From Planctomycetales bacterium (GTDB lineage Bacteria > Planctomycetota > Planctomycetia > Isosphaerales > Isosphaeraceae), in the NCBI GenBank assembly GCA_027435495.1, contig DAHZZC010000831.1, forward strand, positions 1 through 6,469: a stretch of DNA of 6,469 nucleotides, written 5' to 3'. The position numbers and the translations under genes were made by a program. The notes beneath the pieces were generated by a model. It ran no database searches and had not been told where the DNA came from. It was given only the letters and a program-made list of their open reading frames with translations. Shown here piece after piece: positions 1 to 6,247 of this stretch (the stretch's first letter is position 1; each line of letters starts with the position of its first letter).

Positions 1-1047
1 GCTGTCATCCAGGTCGAGAACACCAGTTACCAGGCCCTCCCGCGGGGCGACAGTGGCAAACTGAAGGTCGGCGAGCTGGTGATGGCGATCGGCTCCCCGT
101 TCGAATTGAGCCAGAGCGTCACCACCGGCATCGTCTCGGCACTCGATCGGAACAAACTGGGGATCAACGGCGCGACCGGGTACGAGTCGTTCATTCAGAC
201 CGATACGCCGATCAACCGGGGGAATTCGGGCGGCCCGCTGGTCAACATGAACGGCGAGGTCGTGGGGATCAACTCCGCGATCCTCAGCGGGGGCTCGGGC
301 AATGACGGGATCGGGTTCGCGATCCCGATGAAGCTCGCCAACAGCGTCGCCGAGATGCTGATCAAGGATGGCAAGGTGCACTACGCCCGGATCGGCATCC
401 AGCTCCAGCCGCTCGACCCGCGGCTCACCCGGCAGTTCGGCATCAAGCCGGGGACCAAGGGCGTGCTGGTCGGTGATGTCGTGCCCGGGAGCCCGGCCGA
501 CAAGGCGGGCCTTAAACAGGGCGACGTGATCACCTCGTTCGCCGGCGAACCGATCAACGACGCCTCGTCGTTCCGGCTCCGCGTCGCCACGAGCGAGGTC
601 AACCGCTCCTACGAGATGGGCTACCTCCGCGACGGCAAGACCCGGACGGCCACCATCGTTCCCGCACCCGCAGAGAACGTCCACTTCGCCATCGAGGGCG
701 AATCTGGCCAGGGCCCGAACGCTGAGAAGGCGGAGCCGGAGAAGACCGCCATCAGCGCTTTCGGTCTCGAAGTTCAGCCGTTAACGGGTGACCTCGCTAA
801 ATCGCTCGGACTCGCCGCCGAGACGAAGGGACTGGTCGTTTCTTCCGTCAAGGAGGGAAGCCCCGCCGCCGAGGCCGGCCTCCGCGAGGGAGACGTCATC
901 ACCAAGGTCGTCCGCGACCACCGGATTCAGTCCGTCAAGGGCGTCGAGGATCTTCAGGCCATCGCCTCGAAGGGTAATGAACTGGCCCTCTACGTCATGA
1001 CGGGCAAGGCTGGCCGCTTCGTCACGCTCTCGAAGGCGGCGAAGTAA
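1..1047 (+). CDS. HtrA/DegP-family serine endoprotease with two PDZ domains, 5'-truncated by the window edge
   Basis: The reading frame is open from base 1 and ends at TAA 1045-1047, giving 348 residues of a longer protein. The visible part starts in the trypsin-like (S1C) domain with AVIQV, which in this family directly follows the catalytic Asp-Leu. The catalytic His and Asp therefore lie just outside the window. The nucleophile motif GNSGGPL is intact, with Ser at window residue 76 (bases 226-228), followed by the usual GIGFAIP segment. Two PDZ domains follow: residues about 130-224, with GVLVGDVVPGSPADKAGL and GDVI, and about 251-348, with GLVVSSVKEGSPAAEAGL and GDVI. Proteases of this family act in the cell envelope, degrading or refolding damaged proteins, and the PDZ domains bind substrate C-termini and control assembly. 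The N-terminal signal or anchor is not visible. Two PDZ domains fit DegP/MucD types better than the single-PDZ DegS. A terminator follows the stop, so this gene ends its transcription unit. Confidence 0.95.
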   Translation, partial: AVIQVENTSYQALPRGDSGKLKVGELVMAIGSPFELSQSVTTGIVSALDRNKLGINGATGYESFIQTDTPINRGNSGGPLVNMNGEVVGINSAILSGGSGNDGIGFAIPMKLANSVAEMLIKDGKVHYARIGIQLQPLDPRLTRQFGIKPGTKGVLVGDVVPGSPADKAGLKQGDVITSFAGEPINDASSFRLRVATSEVNRSYEMGYLRDGKTRTATIVPAPAENVHFAIEGESGQGPNAEKAEPEKTAISAFGLEVQPLTGDLAKSLGLAAETKGLVVSSVKEGSPAAEAGLREGDVITKVVRDHRIQSVKGVEDLQAIASKGNELALYVMTGKAGRFVTLSKAAK

Positions 1048-1075
1048 TTCCCTCGGCTCCAGCCGATCTCCAAAC

Positions 1076-1113
1076 GAAAGGGGCGGGACGGATCACTCCG
1101 TCCCGCCCCTTTT
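1076..1113 (+). terminator. Strong Rho-independent-type terminator after the HtrA gene
   Basis: A perfect 16-bp GC-rich stem (1077-1092 paired with 1097-1112) closes on a 4-base TCAC loop and ends in TTTT at 1110-1113, with one further G-T pair possible at the base. It begins 29 bases after the HtrA stop. Because the left arm starts with AAAG, the hairpin is nearly symmetric, although only rightward transcription is expected here. The T-run is short, but the stem is very stable. Confidence 0.85.
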
Positions 1114-1409
1114 CTATGATAATCCAGATGGACCCGAATCCGTGGGGCCGATCGAGGCGTGATTTGCAGAGTCGGCTGGGCCGCCTGGTGGTACACCGTG
1201 TATCGACCCTCGACCCGAACCGCATGACGGAAAAGTCGGATCAAACGAGGAGGCGCTCCTCCAACCGCCGGCACAACCGCTACTACCCTCCTTCGCACGG
1301 ATTACGATTCCTGAGGTGGCGGGCCCGATGGCGATGTTCGATAATGGAAGGATCGGGCCGGCGCGCGCCGTGCCGACCTCCCCTCGATGGCCGAGCGATC
1401 GTCGCGAGA
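1114..1409. other. Intergenic stretch upstream of alaC, no convincing gene
   Basis: The alaC frame stays open through this stretch, with ATGs at 1116, 1224 and 1344. The encoded residues are arginine-rich and do not resemble the N-terminus of aminotransferases, so I treat it as non-coding. It contains a small perfect hairpin, GAGGAG-GCG-CTCCTC at 1247-1261, without a T-run. The AT-rich patches at 1115-1123 and 1340-1345 (GATAAT) resemble -10 boxes, but neither has a matching -35 box, so I cannot place the alaC promoter. Confidence 0.5.
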
Positions 1410-2669
1410 ATGAGCATGACGGAGCACAGCACCAATCCCGGTTCCGAGGAGCACGAATCGATCGAGCGCTACGACCTTGAAGTCGCGCCGAGAGTCCGGA
1501 GCCTCCCACCTTACCTGTTCGGCAAGATCAACGAGCTGAAGTATCGAATGCGACGCGAGGGGATCGACGTCATTGACCTCGGGATGGGTAACCCGACCGA
1601 TCCCCCTGGCGAGCCGATCATCGAGAAGCTCTGCGACGCCGCCCGAGACGCGCGCAACCACCGGTACAGCGTCGCCACGGGAATTTACAACCTCCGCAAG
1701 GAGGTCGCTGCGCGCTACGAGACCCGGTTCGGCGTTTCGCTTGACCCCGATCAGGAGGTCGTCGCCACAATTGGATCGAAGGAGGGCTTCAGCCACATGT
1801 GCCTGGCTCTGCTGGGGCCAGGCGACACGGCGATCGTGCCCGCGCCCAGCTTCCCGATTCACATCCATGCGATTGCCCTGGCCTCGGCCAACGTCATCTC
1901 GCTGGACGTCCGCGACGGCCAGGCGTTCCTGGCGAACATCGCCCGGACCTGCGAGAGCCTCTATCCCCGCCCCAAGATCCTGGTGCTGAACTACCCGCAC
2001 AACCCGACCGCTACCGTGGTCGAGCCGGCCTTCTTCGAGGAGATTGTCGGGCTCGCGAAGAAATACCGGTTCTTCGTCATCCATGACTTCGCCTACGGCG
2101 ACATCGGGTTCGACGGCTACCAGCCGCCAAGCTTCCTTTCGGTGAAGGGAGCCAAGGGGGTCGGCTGCGAGTTCACCACGATGTCGAAGGGATATAACAT
2201 GGCGGGCTGGCGTGTCGGCTTCGCCGCCGGAAACCGCGAGATGCTCGCCGCGCTCAAGGCGATCAAGGGCTATTACGACTACGGGATCTTCCAGGCGGTG
2301 CAGATTGCAGCCATCGTGGCCCTTCGCCACGGCGAGGAGGTCCGGTTGGCCCAGGTCGCCGAGTACGAGTCGCGACGCGACGCCATGGTCCGCGGTCTGC
2401 GACGGATTGGATGGCAGGTCGATTCGCCCCGCGCTGGCATGTTCGTCTGGGCAGCGATGCCCGAGCCCTGGCGGTCGCGAATGGGTTCCATCGACTTCGC
2501 CATGAAATTGCTGGAGGAAGCGCACGTGGCCGTCAGCCCCGGTCGCGGCTTCGGTGAGACGGGCGAGGGCCACCTTCGGCTTGCCCTGGTCGAGAACGCC
2601 CAGCGACTCCAGCAGGCGGTCCGTCAGATCGGGCGAAGTCTCCGCCCGGCAGGCGCAGTCTCCTCCTGA
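1410..2669 (+). CDS. alaC: AlaC-type alanine aminotransferase (PLP-dependent, class I/II fold)
   Basis: From the chosen start this is 419 residues, close to the 412 of E. coli AlaC, and similarity to that protein runs almost end to end. Shared blocks include LPPY.F at the N-terminus, IDLGMGNPTDPP, RYSVATGI, TIGSKEGFSH and FPIHIHA. The fold type I landmarks are present: NYPHNPT (Asn198-Pro199), the pyridine-nitrogen aspartate in HDFAY (Asp226, Tyr229), the Schiff-base lysine in SKGYNMAGWR (Lys260) and a C-terminal carboxylate-binding arginine in HLRLAL (Arg390). The family makes alanine from pyruvate with glutamate as amino donor in the cytoplasm, although related planctomycete enzymes could prefer other substrates. 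The start is chosen on family length. ATG 1416 is an equal alternative, with a weak GAGA 6 bases upstream, and neither start has a strong ribosome site. The next gene begins 23 bases after the stop and is probably co-transcribed. Confidence 0.9.
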   Translation: MSMTEHSTNPGSEEHESIERYDLEVAPRVRSLPPYLFGKINELKYRMRREGIDVIDLGMGNPTDPPGEPIIEKLCDAARDARNHRYSVATGIYNLRKEVAARYETRFGVSLDPDQEVVATIGSKEGFSHMCLALLGPGDTAIVPAPSFPIHIHAIALASANVISLDVRDGQAFLANIARTCESLYPRPKILVLNYPHNPTATVVEPAFFEEIVGLAKKYRFFVIHDFAYGDIGFDGYQPPSFLSVKGAKGVGCEFTTMSKGYNMAGWRVGFAAGNREMLAALKAIKGYYDYGIFQAVQIAAIVALRHGEEVRLAQVAEYESRRDAMVRGLRRIGWQVDSPRAGMFVWAAMPEPWRSRMGSIDFAMKLLEEAHVAVSPGRGFGETGEGHLRLALVENAQRLQQAVRQIGRSLRPAGAVSS

Positions 2670-2692
2670 GCCGGGCGCCGGAGACGATTGCC

Positions 2693-2896
2693 ATGGTTCC
2701 CTGCGCCTATTGCGAGAAGCCGCTCATCTGCGAGGAGTGCGGGGCGGAGTTCGTCCCGCCCACCGACGAGCACTACCGAGCCCTCTCCGAACCCGGTCGT
2801 ACAATCGAATGTCCCGAATGCGGCGAGGTTCTTGTCTGCCACTGGTGCAAGGCGCCCTACGCCGCTTCGGATGAGGAGGAACCCTGGGCCGATTGA
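2693..2896 (+). CDS. Small protein with duplicated CxxC-x5-CxxC zinc-knuckle unit, function unknown
   Basis: The product has 67 residues with eight cysteines in four CxxC pairs: C4/C7, C13/C16, C40/C43 and C49/C52. The two halves have identical spacing, CxxC-x5-CxxC, joined by a 23-residue linker, which suggests an internal duplication. Eight cysteines could bind two zinc ions, either within each half or across halves as a zinc ribbon. The C-terminus is acidic (DEEEPWAD). There is no signal peptide or membrane segment, so it is expected in the cytoplasm. A GGAG at 2680-2683, 9 bases before the ATG, supports the start. It lies 23 bases downstream of alaC on the same strand and is likely translated from the same mRNA. 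I do not recognise a named family; nucleic-acid or protein binding is the general role of such small zinc proteins, but nothing here selects between them. Confidence 0.78.
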   Translation: MVPCAYCEKPLICEECGAEFVPPTDEHYRALSEPGRTIECPECGEVLVCHWCKAPYAASDEEEPWAD

Positions 2897-2912
2897 AGCC
2901 CCTTGGCCATCA

Positions 2913-4058
2913 TCATTCCCCTGGGCGAGGCGGCCCGCCGTGCGAGGGGGCGTGATGACTCCGCCCTGGGCCGGGGCGCTGTTGATCGTCGGGATGGCTC
3001 GGTGAGGCCACATTGGCGACCTGGCGATTGCCTGGACCCGGTCCGGCGCTATCGATCTTGCCGAAGATCATCCGCCCAGCGCTGGTCTGAAGAACGCTGG
3101 TCACGGTCAGCCGAACCATCTCGCCGAGATGATACGCGCCCTGCTCGGCGACGACCATCGTCCCATCATCAAGGTAACCGACGCCCTGACCGAGTTCCTC
3201 GCCTCGCTTCAGAAGCTTCACGGTGAGCGGTTCGCCGGGCAGGACGATCGGCTTCATCGCGTTGGCCAGATCGTTGAGATTGATGACCTCAACCCCCTGG
3301 AGCTTGGCGATCTTGTTGAGGTTGTAATCGTTGGTGACGACCTTGCCGCCGAGGTGCTTCGCCAGAATCACCAGCCGCTGGTCCACCTCGCGGATACCGG
3401 CCAGTTCGGGAATCTCACCGTCGTGGATCCGAACCTCAATCCCCTGCGACTTCTGGAGCCGGTTAAGAATATCAAGCCCACGCCTCCCCCGGTTGCGCCG
3501 GAGCTTGTCTGAGCTGTCGGCAATGCTCTGCAACTCCTGGAGCACAAAGCGGGGAACGACCAGCGGCTGGTCGATGACCCGGGTCTCGGCGACATCGGCC
3601 ACCCGGCCGTCAATCACGACCGAGGTATCCAGCACCAGCGGTCGTGAGCCCTTCACCTCTTTGGAGAACTCCATGTAGGGGATGATAAAGCGAAAGTCGT
3701 CCTTGGTCTGAAGCAACGTGGAAATGCAGATGTAGCAGATGAAGATCATCAGGAAGCCGGAAATGATCACATGGACCCGAGAGTCGAGCATGTTTTCGAG
3801 GGTCGGGCGGAGGGCCTCGTTGATGAGATTGGTCAGGAAAAGCCCCACGATAACCCCGAAGTAGAGCGCCGAGATGACAGCGATCCGCTTGCGCGGGGTG
3901 AAAACGTCCACGATCAGAAGAACGACCGCCAGCAGCATCACGCCGATGAACAGCACGGCCGGATTGGCGAGCTCATGGGTACTGACAATCCGGACGGCCC
4001 GGACGCCGAACCCTGCAACCACAATCAGAAAGACAGCTCGGATGAGCGTGAGGAGCAT
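2913..4058 (-). CDS. Membrane-anchored PIN-TRAM domain protein (YacL-like)
   Basis: This 381-residue protein has four N-terminal membrane helices (about 1-19, 32-53, 58-80, 95-116), then a PIN nuclease-fold domain (about 140-265), a TRAM domain (about 272-336) and a tail rich in Pro, Gly and His (337-381). The PIN acidic residues are in place: Asp144 in LDTSVVIDGR, Glu175 in LQEL, Asp226 in EVDQRL and Asp244 in TNDYNL, with Asp196 also conserved-looking. This is the architecture of Bacillus YacL, found in several phyla. The PIN fold predicts metal-dependent RNA cleavage, and TRAM predicts RNA binding, but the physiological substrate of this family is unsettled. Four helices would put both ends in the cytoplasm. 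It is the last gene of the leftward cluster, 92 bases after the HIT gene, and its stop faces the zinc-knuckle gene stop 16 bases away with no clear terminator. An AAGGG about 10-15 bases upstream weakly supports the start. Confidence 0.9.
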   Translation of the reverse strand: MLLTLIRAVFLIVVAGFGVRAVRIVSTHELANPAVLFIGVMLLAVVLLIVDVFTPRKRIAVISALYFGVIVGLFLTNLINEALRPTLENMLDSRVHVIISGFLMIFICYICISTLLQTKDDFRFIIPYMEFSKEVKGSRPLVLDTSVVIDGRVADVAETRVIDQPLVVPRFVLQELQSIADSSDKLRRNRGRRGLDILNRLQKSQGIEVRIHDGEIPELAGIREVDQRLVILAKHLGGKVVTNDYNLNKIAKLQGVEVINLNDLANAMKPIVLPGEPLTVKLLKRGEELGQGVGYLDDGTMVVAEQGAYHLGEMVRLTVTSVLQTSAGRMIFGKIDSAGPGPGNRQVANVASPSHPDDQQRPGPGRSHHAPSHGGPPRPGE

Positions 4059-4150
4059 GGCGGAAGACCCTTACCGGCCAGAGATGGTGCGACGGTCTGG
4101 TCGGGGAGGAAGGGGGTCGTCGCCCGTCCGCGACGACCGGAAATGAACGA

Positions 4151-4681
4151 TCAGATGGACGCGGGCGACTCACTCTCGAGCCGGAGTTCCTCAATCAGCC
4201 GGTCATAAAACGAATCCAGGCTCTCAACGATGACCTTGGCCTCGCCCAGGATCGGCATGAAATTGGTATCCCCGTCCCAGCGAGGGACGATGTGCCAGTG
4301 GAGATGTCCGGGGAGTCCGGCACCAGCCGACTTCCCCTGATTCAGCCCGACATTATAACCCTGCGGGCGGAGCATCCGGTCGAGGAGCATCGTCATCCGC
4401 CGGACAATCCGGACGGGCTCGATCAACTCCTCACCATCCAGTTCCGCCAGAGTCCCGCGGTGAGCCCGGGGCGCCACCAGCAGGTGACCGTTATTATATG
4501 GATACCGATTGAGCATGACGACAGAGAACCGGTCGCGAAAAACCAGGTAATGAGTCCGGTCCTCACTCGCTTCGAGCGCCCGGCACAGGAAGCAACCCCC
4601 GTCGGAAGCGGGCGCGGCTGTACTTTGGTGGATGTATTGGGCCCTCCAGGGAGCCCAGATGCGATCCAGCACGTTCTCCAT
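4151..4681 (-). CDS. HIT-family protein, probable diadenosine tetraphosphate (Ap4A) phosphorylase or hydrolase
   Basis: From the ATG at 4681 the protein has 176 residues. The histidine triad is HLHWHIVPRW (His126, His128, His130), which forms the nucleotidyl-transfer site, with GLN (Asn114) and the upstream block LNRYPYNNGHLLVAPRAH typical of the fold. A CFLC pair (Cys30, Cys33) and the N-terminal DRIWAPWRAQYI match the branch that includes the mycobacterial Ap4A phosphorylase (Rv2613c). The cysteines likely bind structural zinc with His74 and a triad histidine. Such enzymes split dinucleoside polyphosphates in the cytoplasm, but the exact substrate cannot be read from sequence. The frame is open to an earlier ATG at 4747, but the extra 22 residues are Arg/Gly-rich and unlike the family, and a purine-rich ribosome site stands directly before 4681. 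The PIN-TRAM gene follows after 92 bases and is likely in the same operon. Confidence 0.9.
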   Translation of the reverse strand: MENVLDRIWAPWRAQYIHQSTAAPASDGGCFLCRALEASEDRTHYLVFRDRFSVVMLNRYPYNNGHLLVAPRAHRGTLAELDGEELIEPVRIVRRMTMLLDRMLRPQGYNVGLNQGKSAGAGLPGHLHWHIVPRWDGDTNFMPILGEAKVIVESLDSFYDRLIEELRLESESPASI

Positions 4682-4690
4682 TCCCCCCTT
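4682..4690 (-). promoter_or_regulatory. Ribosome binding site that fixes the HIT gene start
   Basis: Read on the minus strand, the nine bases before ATG 4681 are AAGGGGGGA. This purine run is the best Shine-Dalgarno-like match near this gene, and it favours the 176-residue form over the longer frame starting at 4747. Confidence 0.6.
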
Positions 4691-4712
4691 CCGCGAGCCG
4701 GAGGTCCACCGG

Positions 4713-4741
4713 GGCCGAAGGGCCCTGGCCCCATTTCGGCC
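4713..4741 (-). other. GC-rich hairpin in the leader of the HIT gene
   Basis: Seven-base arms GGCCGAA and TTCGGCC (4713-4719 and 4735-4741) enclose 15 bases that include GGGCCC. An alternative pairing, GGGGCC with GGCCCC (4711-4716 and 4727-4732), overlaps it. There is no T-run on either strand, so it is not a standard terminator. It lies in the 165-base gap between the S26-like gene and the HIT gene, where it could act as an RNA-processing or attenuating structure or be a by-product of high GC. Confidence 0.35.
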
Positions 4742-4846
4742 TCTCATGGATTCCCATTTTGGCGGAACCTGCGACGACTCGCAATGCCATCACTGGCGAT
4801 CCGCCCAGGTCCCCGTGGGCTCTCTTCCCCGTCCCGACACGGCGGC

Positions 4847-5629
4847 TCAAAGCAGGCGACGATCCCAGACCGGATAGTAGCGGACCCAGGCTCGCCCGAT
4901 GACCCGGTCCTTCGGGACCAGGACGAGCGATCCCGTTGTCGGAGGAACGCCACCTTCCTCCTCCGGCTCAACCAGAATCTGACCAGACGGTACGTGGAAC
5001 CGGCAGCCACGCGGCCAGGAGGTCTCGCGACGTGGGACGATCCGGCGCGGCCTTCGGCCATCGACCCGCCAGTCATGGCCGTCCCATTCCAGTTCCTGTC
5101 CCGAAACCGCCACGACCCGGGCTGCCCGCGCCCGGCCCATCGGGACCAGACGTAACCAGACCCAGTCTCCGCGATCAGGCCCGGCTCCCCGATAGGCCCA
5201 GCAGTTCACCAGGTAAGCTCGACCCGATCGGTCGGGGGACAAGCCGGGCCAGGCAATCTCCAGGAGCGTTAGCAGAATCGGTAAATAGATGGCTGCTCCC
5301 AGGACCCCGGCAATGATCGGGGCCGCACTCCTTTTATAAAAGGGAAACGACGACTGCTGAATGGCGTCGGAGGCCGAGCCGACGTGTGTCAGAAACGCAA
5401 AAGCCAGAAGGATCCACGCCAACCAGGTTCCCCAGGCCAGTAGAGAGGTTGCGATCGCCACCAGGAACGAGCCAAGCAGCACGAGACCCCGGGCCGACTG
5501 TCCCCAGGCGATCTGCGGCCACCCCGGTACGAGGAGTCGCACCCCGGCTGGTGACTCGAAGGGCCGACGACCGGCCGGAGCCCCCGTGCCCCTCGTGATC
5601 CGACGCAACGTCGCCTCGATCCTGCGCAC
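4847..5629 (-). CDS. Membrane protein with degenerate S26 signal-peptidase-like domain
   Basis: The protein has 260 residues from a GTG start. After an Arg-rich N-terminus comes LLVPGWPQIAWGQSARG (32-48), resembling the PGLGQ..G segment seen at the N-terminus of some membrane proteins. Hydrophobic segments follow at about 47-64, 66-82 and 103-127. Residues about 136-255 follow the order of signal peptidase I boxes: GDWVWLRL (154-161) like the GDxVxV box, RAARVVAVSG (168-177) like the KRVVGxPG box, and VPKDRVIGRAWVRYYP (238-253) like the C-terminal end. The catalytic serine of the SMxP motif is not visible in the expected region (RAYLVNCWAYRGAG), and the catalytic lysine position appears to be Arg. 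I therefore infer a non-catalytic relative. Three helices would place this domain outside the membrane. The start is uncertain, since G-rich sequence lies directly upstream but without clean spacing. It heads the leftward cluster. It could instead be an unrelated family; the S26 link rests on motif order only. Confidence 0.62.
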   Translation of the reverse strand: MRRIEATLRRITRGTGAPAGRRPFESPAGVRLLVPGWPQIAWGQSARGLVLLGSFLVAIATSLLAWGTWLAWILLAFAFLTHVGSASDAIQQSSFPFYKRSAAPIIAGVLGAAIYLPILLTLLEIAWPGLSPDRSGRAYLVNCWAYRGAGPDRGDWVWLRLVPMGRARAARVVAVSGQELEWDGHDWRVDGRRPRRIVPRRETSWPRGCRFHVPSGQILVEPEEEGGVPPTTGSLVLVPKDRVIGRAWVRYYPVWDRRLL

Positions 5630-5805
5630 GCCCCCCCAATTCCCCTCACGTCACTTGAGCCACTCTCTCGTGCAATCCGGAAGCCGTCCGTCCTCCAACC
5701 CAACTCCACTCCCAAGAACCCCCCTCATATTTTCTCGGGAGCCACTCAAATCTGCCGCCATCCTTCTTCTCCGACAGCGGCCCTTGCCTCTTGTAGATCG
5801 ATTCA

Positions 5806-5833
5806 ATTATGGCCTGTCCGCATCCGTCCGCAA
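5806..5833 (-). promoter_or_regulatory. Candidate sigma70-like promoter for the leftward cluster
   Basis: On the minus strand, TTGCGG (5833-5828) and CATAAT (5811-5806) are separated by 16 bases. Transcription would start near 5800, about 170 bases before the S26-like gene. The -35 match is only partial, so chance is quite possible. Confidence 0.3.
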
Positions 5834-5986
5834 GTGCCGCCATGCCCCAGGATCCAGGAAAACCTCGGGCCTCTCCCATCTCCCGGTCGCCAATCCCCCA
5901 GCTTCTCCCAAAAATCGTCGGATTCCTCCGATCTTCGTCTACACCCCAGCCGTAGGATGTGTATGATATAGAGGGTTGATCCGGCC

Positions 5987-6014
5987 TTGACCGTGAAAGC
6001 TCGGCTGTTAGAAT
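5987..6014 (+). promoter_or_regulatory. Candidate sigma70-like promoter for the EF-G gene
   Basis: TTGACC (5987-5992) and TAGAAT (6009-6014) match five of six positions of each consensus hexamer and are 16 bases apart. This is the best promoter-like sequence I found in the window, in a locally AT-richer patch. Transcription would begin around 6021 and leave an untranslated leader of about 227 bases before the EF-G start. Confidence 0.55.
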
Positions 6015-6247
6015 ATCTTGCTCTCATTCACGAGGTCTCCTCGGATTCTTCTCATGGCTCGCACCGATATCGATTAAAATCCAGTGAATCGGATCGGGTG
6101 TGCGGCCGACTTTTCCCCCGGCCTACCTCTCAGTTCGCGTTGGAACGGCGAGCTGAAACCAACCCGGCGAATGATGTGGACGTGGGTCTGTCTCCCGGTC
6201 CCGGGGCGTTCCACCCCGAGGATCGTGGCCGAGCAAACAAAGCGACC

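Larger units (their letters stand above)
5630..6247. other. Divergent intergenic region between the S26-like gene and EF-G
   Basis: About 618 bases lie between two divergent genes. The left half is markedly pyrimidine-rich on the plus strand, so a leftward transcript leader would be purine-rich. Open frames crossing it have no recognisable motif. It holds candidate promoters for both directions (listed separately) and two small hairpins in the EF-G leader: CGAGG-TCT-CCTCG at 6031-6043 and CGGGG-7 bases-CCCCG at 6202-6218. A 7-codon frame with an ATG start (6054-6077, MARTDID) also lies in the presumed leader, but nothing supports its translation. Confidence 0.6.

Noticed and set aside
1115..1123. 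TATGAT/GATAAT as a -10 box for alaC
   Set aside because: The position of the -35 box is occupied by the terminator stem, with no match to the consensus.
1302..2573. A 423-codon open frame on the minus strand opposite alaC
   Set aside because: It is the antisense shadow of a gene with intact aminotransferase motifs. Its product is rich in Arg, Gly and His without any recognisable domain, as is common in high-GC DNA.
3771..4208. A 145-codon plus-strand frame opposite the PIN-TRAM membrane helices
   Set aside because: It is highly charged (Asp, Arg, His), as expected when membrane-helix codons are read from the other strand.
4682..4747. A longer HIT protein starting at 4747
   Set aside because: The added 22 residues are Arg/Gly-rich and unlike the family, and the ribosome site lies at 4682-4690.
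4292..5155. A 287-codon plus-strand frame
   Set aside because: It lies antisense to the HIT and S26-like genes, is Pro/Arg-rich and has no motif.
5361..5966. A 201-codon plus-strand frame entering the intergenic region
   Set aside because: Half overlaps the S26-like gene in antisense. The rest reads pyrimidine-rich DNA as Pro/Ser/Arg with no domain and no ribosome site seen.
5646..6027. Two minus-strand frames of 77 and 74 codons in the divergent region
   Set aside because: They have no motif, they overlap each other in different frames, and the region looks like a regulatory spacer.
6054..6077. A 7-codon leader peptide upstream of EF-G
   Set aside because: It has no ribosome site, no codon run suggestive of attenuation and no following terminator-like structure.
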